From positions 1 through 6,571 of the forward strand of contig CAMDNZ010000085.1 in the NCBI GenBank assembly GCA_945903445.1: 6,571 nt of DNA. The letters run 5' to 3'. The position numbers and the translations under genes are program-made. The DNA comes from Bordetella parapertussis. Its GTDB lineage: Bacteria; Pseudomonadota; Gammaproteobacteria; Burkholderiales; Burkholderiaceae_B. This document shows, in pieces, positions 1 to 4,715 of the stretch. Each line of letters opens with the position of its first letter. Within the stretch, counting starts at the first letter, position 1. The notes beneath the pieces were generated by a model that was not told the origin of the DNA, ran no database searches, and saw only the letters and a list, made by a program, of their open reading frames with translations.

Positions 1-1068
1 CCCGTCACGATCCTCACCGGCTTTCTCGGTGCGGGCAAGACCACCCTTCTCAAGCGTATCCTGACCGAGTTCCACGGTCGTCGCGTCGCTGTGATCGAAA
101 ACGAGTTCGGCGAAGAAAGCATCGACAACGAGCTGCTGGTCCAGGACAACGACGAGCAAATCATCGAGCTCAGCAACGGCTGCGTCTGCTGCACCGTGCG
201 CGGCGATCTGCTGAACACGCTGAACGACCTGCGCATGAAGCGCAGCGCCGGCACGTTGACCTTCGAGCGCGTCATTCTTGAAACCACTGGCATGGCCAAC
301 CCCGGCCCGGTGTGCCAGACCTTCTTCATGGACGACGACGTCGCCGAATACTATCGGCTGGATGCCGTCATCACGGTGGTCGATGCCAAGCACGGCATGG
401 TCACGCTGGACGAACAAGACGAAGCGCAGAAACAAGTCGGTTTCGCCGATCGCATTCTGGTGTCCAAACGCGACCTGGTGGACGAGGCCGAATACAACGC
501 GCTGCGCTCGCGCCTGGTGCGAATGAACCCGCGTGCGCCGATCACCCCGGTCAATTTTGGCGAAGTCGATGTGACGTCCATCATCGACATCAGCGGCTTT
601 AACTTGAACTCGATTCTCGAAATCGATCCCGAGTTTCTGGCGGTCGAGCATCCCGACGCCAGCCACGGTCACGACCACGATCATCATGGCGAGCATTGCG
701 ATCATCCATCGCACAAGCACGACCACGATCACGGTCACGATCACGGCCATCACCATCATCATCACGACGACAGCATCGGTTCGTTCGTGTTTCGCTCGAA
801 CAAGCCGTTCGATCCCGCCCGCCTGGAAGAATTCCTGGGCGGCGTCACCCAAATCTATGGCGCCGACCTGCTGCGTTACAAGGGCGTGCTGTACATGAAG
901 GGCATGAACCGGCGCATTTTGTTTCAGGGCGTACACATGATGATGGGTGCCGAACCCGGTAAACCGTGGGCAGCATCTGAAAAACGCGGTACAAAAATGG
1001 TCTTTATCGGCCGCAAGCTTCCACGGGAGATTTTCACCCGCGGCCTGGAGCAGTGCCTGGCGCAATAA
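1..1068 (+). CDS. COG0523 (CobW/YjiA-type) metal-chaperone GTPase, 5' end cut by the window
   Basis: G3E-class GTPase of the COG0523 family, whose members are thought to deliver or insert metals such as zinc or cobalt in the cytoplasm. The frame is open from base 1, so the true start lies just upstream; the Walker A loop GFLGAGKTT falls at window residues 7-15, so probably only a few residues are missing. Further marks are the metal-binding CxCC motif (C61, C63, C64), the ETTGMANP switch segment (94-101) and a guanine-specificity motif SKRD (155-158) in place of NKxD. A His-rich linker (residues 217-255, 20 His and one Cys in 39 residues) leads into the CobW C-terminal domain, which starts near FVFRSNKPFDP. 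The dksA start lies 41 bases downstream, so cotranscription is possible. The His-rich loop suggests zinc, but the metal is inferred; a cobalamin role is less likely because no cob genes adjoin it. Confidence 0.93.
   Translation, partial: PVTILTGFLGAGKTTLLKRILTEFHGRRVAVIENEFGEESIDNELLVQDNDEQIIELSNGCVCCTVRGDLLNTLNDLRMKRSAGTLTFERVILETTGMANPGPVCQTFFMDDDVAEYYRLDAVITVVDAKHGMVTLDEQDEAQKQVGFADRILVSKRDLVDEAEYNALRSRLVRMNPRAPITPVNFGEVDVTSIIDISGFNLNSILEIDPEFLAVEHPDASHGHDHDHHGEHCDHPSHKHDHDHGHDHGHHHHHHDDSIGSFVFRSNKPFDPARLEEFLGGVTQIYGADLLRYKGVLYMKGMNRRILFQGVHMMMGAEPGKPWAASEKRGTKMVFIGRKLPREIFTRGLEQCLAQ
649..765 (+). repeat. His-rich metal-binding linker in the COG0523 GTPase
   Basis: Low-complexity run of CAC/CAT codons alternating with GAC/GAT and GGT/GGC, ending in six consecutive His codons. 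It encodes 20 His and one Cys in 39 residues between the GTPase and C-terminal domains. Such stretches are common in COG0523 and other metallochaperones and are thought to hold metal. The tract could vary in length by slippage or recombination. Confidence 0.85.
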
Positions 1069-1096
1069 GCAGCGTCGCGCCGGGATTCGATTCATT

Positions 1097-1102
1097 GTGG
1101 AG
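1097..1102 (+). promoter_or_regulatory. Ribosome binding site that fixes the dksA start
   Basis: GTGGAG lies 7 bases before ATG 1110. It supports that start over the in-frame ATG at 1053, which would overlap the upstream gene and add 19 residues absent from normal DksA. Confidence 0.7.
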
Positions 1103-1109
1103 TATTTTC

Positions 1110-1571
1110 ATGGCTACCAAGGCAGCAACTAAAAAACCAAGTAAATCGGCCAACGCGTCGATTGACCTGCCCAGCGAACAAGAATTGCTGGCCATGCCCG
1201 AGTCCGACTATATGAACGACCGTCAATTGGCCTTCTTCCGCGAGCGGTTGCGTCAACTTGAAGCAAGCATTCTTAGTAACGCAGGACAGACCACCGAGCA
1301 TTTGCGCGAGACACAATTCGTTCCCGATCCGGCCGACCGTGCCACGATCGAGGAAGAACATGCCCTCGAACTGCGCACGCGCGATCGGGAGCGCAAGCTG
1401 TTGAAGAAAGTGCAGCAATCGATCGCCAACATCGAAAGCGGCGAATATGGCTGGTGCGACGAAACTGGCGAACCCATTGGAATTCCTCGCCTGCTGGCGC
1501 GCCCGACCGCCACGCTGTCGCTGGAAGCCCAAGAGCGCCGCGAAATGCGCCAGAAGCTCTACGGCGATTGA
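1110..1571 (+). CDS. dksA: RNA polymerase-binding transcription factor DksA, zinc-site-degenerate form
   Basis: DksA enters the RNA polymerase secondary channel and, with ppGpp, alters initiation at rRNA, amino-acid and stress promoters. At 153 aa the product matches the roughly 151 aa of the E. coli protein. The coiled-coil tip carries the functional DPADRA motif (D73, D76, A78), equivalent to E. coli D71, D74 and A76. The helix returns through ELRTRDRERKLLKK (87-100). In the C-terminal globule the four zinc cysteines of E. coli DksA correspond to C116, T119, S137 and A140, so only one remains and zinc binding as in E. coli is not expected. The surrounding fold (GIPRLLARPTATLSLEAQ) is intact, so the protein should be functional. 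I recall this degeneracy as usual in Burkholderiales main DksA proteins, but could not verify it here. The N-terminal 18 residues are Lys/Ala/Ser-rich and probably disordered. Confidence 0.96.
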   Translation: MATKAATKKPSKSANASIDLPSEQELLAMPESDYMNDRQLAFFRERLRQLEASILSNAGQTTEHLRETQFVPDPADRATIEEEHALELRTRDRERKLLKKVQQSIANIESGEYGWCDETGEPIGIPRLLARPTATLSLEAQERREMRQKLYGD

Positions 1572-1592
1572 TGTCGCTCGGTCAGTAGGCCC

Positions 1593-1627
1593 GCCCAGCA
1601 CGCCCGATTTCGGTCGGTGTACTGGGC
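1593..1627 (+). other. Imperfect hairpin just downstream of dksA
   Basis: GCCCAG (1593-1598) pairs with CTGGGC (1622-1627). After one mismatch the stem continues for about five more pairs including one G-T, leaving a loop near 1605-1615. There is no T-run directly after it. It may protect the 3' end of dksA mRNA or act together with the terminator that follows. Confidence 0.4.
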
Positions 1628-1632
1628 AGGTG

Positions 1633-1672
1633 AAAAAGGGTTGCCCGTCTGACACGCGGCAGCCCTTTTTTT
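1633..1672 (+). terminator. Rho-independent terminator of dksA
   Basis: AAAAAGGGTTGCC (1633-1645) pairs with GGCAGCCCTTTTT (1658-1670) through one G-T pair. The loop is 12 bases and the T-run extends over 1666-1672. It should end dksA transcription and isolate it from hslV. The A-run on the left arm may let it work weakly in the other direction too. Confidence 0.88.
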
Positions 1673-1692
1673 ATGCGTTATCGTCCCCATGT
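1665..1692 (+). promoter_or_regulatory. Possible sigma-32 (heat-shock) promoter of hslVU
   Basis: CCCCATGT at 1685-1692 matches the sigma-32 -10 consensus CCCCATnT fully. Fourteen bases upstream, CTTTTT (1665-1670), within GCCCTTTTTT, matches the CCCTTGAA -35 only in its first part. Transcription would start near 1699, leaving a leader of about 16 bases that holds the hslV ribosome binding site. hslVU is under heat-shock control in E. coli, which makes this reasonable. The weak -35 keeps the confidence moderate. Confidence 0.5.
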
Positions 1693-1714
1693 AGCCTGCT
1701 CAACGGAAGGAAAC

Positions 1715-2254
1715 ATGGAACAATTTCACGCCACAACCATCGTCTGCGTTCGCCGAGGCAATCACGTTGCATTGGGCGGCGACGGCCAGGTCACGCTGGG
1801 CAACATCGTCATCAAAGGCACGGCATGCAAGATCCGGCGCCTTTATCACGACAAGATTCTGGCAGGTTTTGCCGGCGCGACCGCCGACGCGTTCACCCTG
1901 CAAGAGCGCTTCGAAGCCAAACTCGAAAAGCACCAGGGACACCTGATGCGAGCCGCTGTCGAACTCACTCGCGACTGGCGTACCGATCGCGTGTTGCGCC
2001 GCCTAGAGGCCATGTTGATCGTCGCCGACATCAATAACACGCTGGTCTTGACCGGCAATGGCGATGTGCTGGAGCCGGAACACGGCTTGGCCGCTATCGG
2101 CTCGGGCGGCGCCTACGCGCAATCGGCCGCTTTGGCTCTCTTGAAGAACACCGATTTGTCGCCCGAGGAAATCATCAAAAAATCCCTGGAGATCGCAGGC
2201 GATCTTTGCATCTACACGAACCAGCACCACACCGTGGAAACGCTGGTCGGATAA
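1715..2254 (+). CDS. hslV: HslV (ClpQ), proteolytic subunit of the HslVU protease
   Basis: HslV is a proteasome-beta-like threonine peptidase that forms a double hexameric ring in the cytoplasm and degrades proteins unfolded by HslU. The 179-aa product starts with a six-residue propeptide (MEQFHA) whose removal exposes the nucleophile Thr7 in TTIVCVRR. In mature numbering D17 and K33 of the active site are retained (GGDGQVTLGN, and K33 before IRRL). GFAGATADAFTL, the IGSGGAYAQ loop and the C-terminal DLCIYTN segment are typical. Position 32, next to the catalytic Lys, is Cys where I expect Lys or Arg. The ATG is chosen because GGAAGG (1705-1710) precedes it and the propeptide length is right; the earlier in-frame ATG at 1673 lies inside the terminator. 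The gap to hslU is only 16 bases, so the two form an operon. Confidence 0.97.
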   Translation: MEQFHATTIVCVRRGNHVALGGDGQVTLGNIVIKGTACKIRRLYHDKILAGFAGATADAFTLQERFEAKLEKHQGHLMRAAVELTRDWRTDRVLRRLEAMLIVADINNTLVLTGNGDVLEPEHGLAAIGSGGAYAQSAALALLKNTDLSPEEIIKKSLEIAGDLCIYTNQHHTVETLVG

Positions 2255-2270
2255 AGGATAGGCCTACGCA

Positions 2271-3608
2271 ATGTCAGCTTCTCAAATGACTCCGGCCGAG
2301 ATCGTCTCCGAGCTCGACCAATATATCGTCGGCCAGCACAAGGCCAAACGCTCGGTTGCAGTGGCCCTGCGCAACCGCTGGCGTCGCAGCCAGGTGGCCG
2401 AACCGTTGCGCAACGAAATTCATCCCAAGAACATTTTGATGATCGGCCCGACAGGCGTGGGCAAGACCGAGATCGCCCGTCGTCTGGCCAAATTGGCCAA
2501 CGCGCCTTTCATCAAGATCGAGGCGACGAAATTCACCGAAGTCGGTTACGTGGGCCGCGACGTGGACACCATCATCCGCGACCTGACCGAATACTCGATC
2601 AAACAGACGCGCGAACTGGAAATGCGCCGGGTGCGCGCGCAGGCCGAAGACGCTGCCGAAGACCGCATCCTGGACGTGCTGGTGCCCCCCGCGCGCAACG
2701 CGGCAGGCGAACCTGCGCGAGACGATACCAGCACGGCCCGCCAAACCTTCCGCAAGCGTCTGCGCGAAGGCACTATCGACGACCTCGAAGTCGAGATCGA
2801 CGTGGCGCAACAACCTCAACAGATGGACATCATGGGGCCGCCGGGCATGGAAGAGATGACCGAGCAATTGCGCGGCATGTTCGCGGGTCTGGCACGCGAC
2901 AAGAAAAAAACCCGCAAGATGAAGGTGCGCGAAGCGTTCAAGATTTTGGTGGACGAAGAGGCCGCCAAGCGTGTGAACGAAGAAGATTTGCGCACCGCGG
3001 CAGTCGCCAACGTCGAACAGAACGGCATCGTGTTTCTGGACGAAATCGACAAGATCGCCGCCCGCTCCGAGGGCGGTGGCAGCGGCGAAGTGTCGCGCCA
3101 GGGCGTTCAGCGCGATCTGCTGCCGCTGGTGGAGGGTACGACTGTCAACACCCGTTATGGCATGGTGCGCACCGATCACATCCTATTCATTGCATCAGGC
3201 GCATTTCACCTTGCCCGGCCCTCGGATCTGATCCCCGAGCTGCAAGGCCGTTTCCCCATCCGGGTCGAGCTAGACTCGCTGACAGCAGCCGATTTCGTTC
3301 GTATTTTGTCGGATACGAACGCATCGCTGACCAAGCAATACACAGCCTTGATGGCGACCGAGCACGTCGATCTGGAATTCACCGACGAAGGCATCCAACG
3401 CTTGGCGGAGCTGGCATTCGCCGTGAACGAAAAGACCGAAAACATCGGCGCACGCCGCTTGTACACGGTGATGGAAAAGCTGCTGGAAGATCTGTCCTTC
3501 GATGCAGCGACGGGTGACACCAACAGCGTACGTATCGACGCAGCGTATGTGAACGATAAGCTACAGGAAGCGGCCGGCAGCCAAGATCTGGCGCGTTACG
3601 TTCTATAA
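2271..3608 (+). CDS. hslU: HslU (ClpY), AAA+ unfoldase subunit of the HslVU protease
   Basis: A hexameric AAA+ ATPase that binds, unfolds and feeds substrates into HslV. At 445 aa it matches the usual length (443 in E. coli). The N-terminal EIVSELDQYIVGQ is typical. Walker A is GPTGVGKT (59-66), the pore loop is GYVGRD (92-97; GYVGKE in E. coli), and Walker B is VFLDEID (254-260). Between them, roughly residues 110-240, lies the variable I domain, rich in charged residues, with a Met/Gly/Pro-rich stretch near MDIMGPPGMEEM. Sensor 1 lies in FIASGAFH, followed by the Arg-containing LQGRFPIRVEL. The C-terminus LARYVL is the tail that inserts between HslV subunits to activate them. An in-frame ATG at 2286 (residue 6) is an alternative start. 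AAGGA at 2254-2258 is rather far from 2271, so translation may be coupled to hslV. Confidence 0.97.
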   Translation: MSASQMTPAEIVSELDQYIVGQHKAKRSVAVALRNRWRRSQVAEPLRNEIHPKNILMIGPTGVGKTEIARRLAKLANAPFIKIEATKFTEVGYVGRDVDTIIRDLTEYSIKQTRELEMRRVRAQAEDAAEDRILDVLVPPARNAAGEPARDDTSTARQTFRKRLREGTIDDLEVEIDVAQQPQQMDIMGPPGMEEMTEQLRGMFAGLARDKKKTRKMKVREAFKILVDEEAAKRVNEEDLRTAAVANVEQNGIVFLDEIDKIAARSEGGGSGEVSRQGVQRDLLPLVEGTTVNTRYGMVRTDHILFIASGAFHLARPSDLIPELQGRFPIRVELDSLTAADFVRILSDTNASLTKQYTALMATEHVDLEFTDEGIQRLAELAFAVNEKTENIGARRLYTVMEKLLEDLSFDAATGDTNSVRIDAAYVNDKLQEAAGSQDLARYVL

Positions 3609-3627
3609 GCACTAGGCCAATAAAATC

Positions 3628-3655
3628 GGGACAGCCTGGCGGCTGTCCCCTTTTT
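3628..3655 (+). terminator. Rho-independent terminator of hslVU, possibly bidirectional
   Basis: A perfect nine-pair stem GGGACAGCC (3628-3636) / GGCTGTCCC (3641-3649) with a TGGC loop is followed by CTTTTTC. On the other strand the same hairpin is followed by GATTTTATT, so it may also stop transcription arriving from the convergent CusF-like gene at 3730-4032. No other good terminator was found for that gene. Confidence 0.92.
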
Positions 3656-3729
3656 CTGCAATCGGCGCCGCTTGCAGCGTGCCGCGCCGACTCACAGCGC
3701 GAGGCAGGCCGACATGCGGGCCTTCTCTT

Positions 3730-4032
3730 CTATTTGCTGATCTGCGTGACCACGTAATGTTCTTTTTCTCGGGTGGCCGTAAAATTGATCTTGTCGCCTG
3801 GCTTGATATTGCCCAGCAGATTAGGCGCGGCTTGATAGACTAAGGTCATCGCCGGCAGGTCCAGGGCCGAGATGGGTCCGTGCTTAATGGTCACTTTACC
3901 CGAGGACGCGTCGACTCGGCGAACTTCGCCCGACGCACTGCCCGACTGAGCGGCTTGCGCCCAGGCACCTATCGCCATCAATACGCTGCCAGCCAGCACG
4001 GCAGGTAGTAAACGCTTGAACGATCGGGTCAT
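3730..4032 (-). CDS. Small exported CusF-like protein with an incomplete copper site
   Basis: A 100-aa protein with a Sec signal peptide: basic MTRSFKRLLP, a hydrophobic stretch to about residue 23, and a likely cut after AWA or AQA (residues 25-27). The mature part fits the CusF/CusB C-terminal copper-binding fold: SGEVRRVD, then TIKHGPISALDLPAMTL (48-64), then IKPGDKINF. E. coli CusF binds Cu(I)/Ag(I) through H36, M47 and M49, capped by W44. Here H51 and M62 are kept, but the Trp is L59 and the second Met is L64, so tight Cu(I) binding as in CusF is doubtful. The start at 4032 is chosen because GAAGGAG (4038-4044) sits 5 bases upstream and the signal peptide begins there; an in-frame start 60 bases earlier would spoil the signal. 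It is convergent with hslU and divergent from the adenosyltransferase gene. No cusABC genes are visible. Its role in metal handling is inferred from the fold. Confidence 0.82.
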   Translation of the reverse strand: MTRSFKRLLPAVLAGSVLMAIGAWAQAAQSGSASGEVRRVDASSGKVTIKHGPISALDLPAMTLVYQAAPNLLGNIKPGDKINFTATREKEHYVVTQISK

Positions 4033-4037
4033 AATAA

Positions 4038-4044
4038 CTCCTTC
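4038..4044 (-). promoter_or_regulatory. Strong ribosome binding site of the CusF-like gene
   Basis: On the minus strand GAAGGAG precedes the ATG (4032-4030) by five bases. It decides the start of this gene at 4032 instead of 4092. Confidence 0.8.
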
Positions 4045-4059
4045 GCAGGGCTGCATCGA

Positions 4060-4090
4060 GCCCGATACTGTTAGGATAACGCCATCGGGC
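4060..4090. promoter_or_regulatory. Nested symmetrical palindrome between divergent genes
   Basis: The 31 bases read GCCCGAT-3-GTTA-3-TAAC-3-ATCGGGC: a seven-base inverted repeat (4060-4066 / 4084-4090) enclosing a four-base one (4070-4073 / 4077-4080), both centred on base 4075. It lies 27 bases before each start codon (4032 on the minus strand, 4118 on the plus strand). A dimeric repressor or activator site controlling both genes, or an RNA hairpin in one of the leaders, are the likely readings. I do not recognise the motif as that of a named regulator. Confidence 0.5.
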
Positions 4091-4117
4091 AACCCCTGCA
4101 GAGCGACCTCTTACATC

Positions 4118-4681
4118 ATGGCGAATCGACTATCCGTCATTGCAACCCGCACGGGCGACGACGGCACGACCGGCTTAGGCGATGGTTCGCGGCTGCCGAA
4201 AGACGCCCCGCGCATCGCCGCGATGGGCGACATAGACGAACTCAACAGCGTGCTAGGTGTCTTACGCGCCGAGAATCTGCCTGCGGATATCGATGCCGAT
4301 CTGTCTGCCATTCAGCACGATCTGTTCGATTTGGGCGCCGAGCTGTGCATTCCAGGCCATAGCGCTGTGTTGCCCACGCAGGTGGCCCGGCTAGACGAAC
4401 GGCTGGCGCATTACAACGCCGCTCTCACGCCCTTGAAGGAATTCGTTTTACCCGGCGGAGTGCGCAGTGCAGCGTTGGCGCACGTGGGGCGCACCGTATG
4501 CCGGCGAGCCGAGCGCGCCGTTATCGCGCTGGCCCACACGCAAACCGTCAACCCACCGGTAAGGCAGTATTTGAATCGTTTATCGGATTTGCTGTTTGTC
4601 ATGGCTCGCAGCTTGAATGCGGTTCAGCAACGCCCCGACGTGTACTGGCAAAGTCCGCAATCTCGCAGCACCGGTAACTGA
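4118..4681 (+). CDS. Cob(I)alamin adenosyltransferase, PduO/MMAB type
   Basis: Transfers the adenosyl group of ATP to cob(I)alamin (or the diamide precursor) to make adenosylcobalamin, in the cytoplasm, as a trimer. The 187-aa product is normal for the family. The N-terminal ATP-binding segment is TRTGDDGTTGLGDGSR (10-25), then MGDIDELNSVLG (36-47), LPGG (111-114), H122, the signature RTVCRRAER (125-133) and NRLSDLLFVMAR (153-164), all in family order. The ATG at 4118 is chosen because the domain begins directly after it; upstream in-frame starts run through the palindrome into the divergent gene and give non-homologous residues. No clear Shine-Dalgarno sequence precedes it. The effector gene starts 34 bases after its stop with no terminator between, so read-through is possible. 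Hand-counted GC in three 60-base rows is about 64%, well above what follows. Confidence 0.94.
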   Translation: MANRLSVIATRTGDDGTTGLGDGSRLPKDAPRIAAMGDIDELNSVLGVLRAENLPADIDADLSAIQHDLFDLGAELCIPGHSAVLPTQVARLDERLAHYNAALTPLKEFVLPGGVRSAALAHVGRTVCRRAERAVIALAHTQTVNPPVRQYLNRLSDLLFVMARSLNAVQQRPDVYWQSPQSRSTGN

Positions 4682-4704
4682 CGCCGTCTTGACTACGCAT
4701 TACC

Positions 4705-4710
4705 AGGAGA
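4705..4710 (+). promoter_or_regulatory. Ribosome binding site of the USP effector gene
   Basis: AGGAGA lies 5 bases before ATG 4716 and fixes this start. The frame is open further upstream, to a possible start at 4617 inside the adenosyltransferase gene, which would add 33 unlikely residues and has no such site. Confidence 0.75.
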
Positions 4711-4715
4711 AACAC

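Noticed and set aside
1447..2037. A 196-codon plus-strand frame spanning the end of dksA, the terminator and the start of hslV
   Set aside because: It runs through a strong terminator and is out of frame with two certain genes; its product is Arg/Pro/Ser-rich noise.
2274..3179. A 301-codon open frame on the minus strand opposite hslU
   Set aside because: Its translation is Ala/His/Arg-rich with no recognisable domain, and it mirrors the codon bias of hslU, which is certain on the other strand.
3663..3689. CGGCGC/GCGCCG inverted repeat between hslU and the CusF-like gene
   Set aside because: Six GC pairs in GC-rich DNA with a 15-base loop and no T-run on either strand; likely chance.
4016..4117. 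Upstream extension of the adenosyltransferase gene to ATG 4016
   Set aside because: It would run antisense through the start of the CusF-like gene and the palindrome, and adds 34 residues not found in the family.
4033..4117. Cobalamin riboswitch upstream of the adenosyltransferase gene
   Set aside because: No B12-box-like sequence and far too little space for the structure; only the palindrome is present.
4689..4694. TTGACT, a -35-like hexamer before the USP gene
   Set aside because: The matching -10 would fall on ACACAT over the start codon, with no resemblance to TATAAT.
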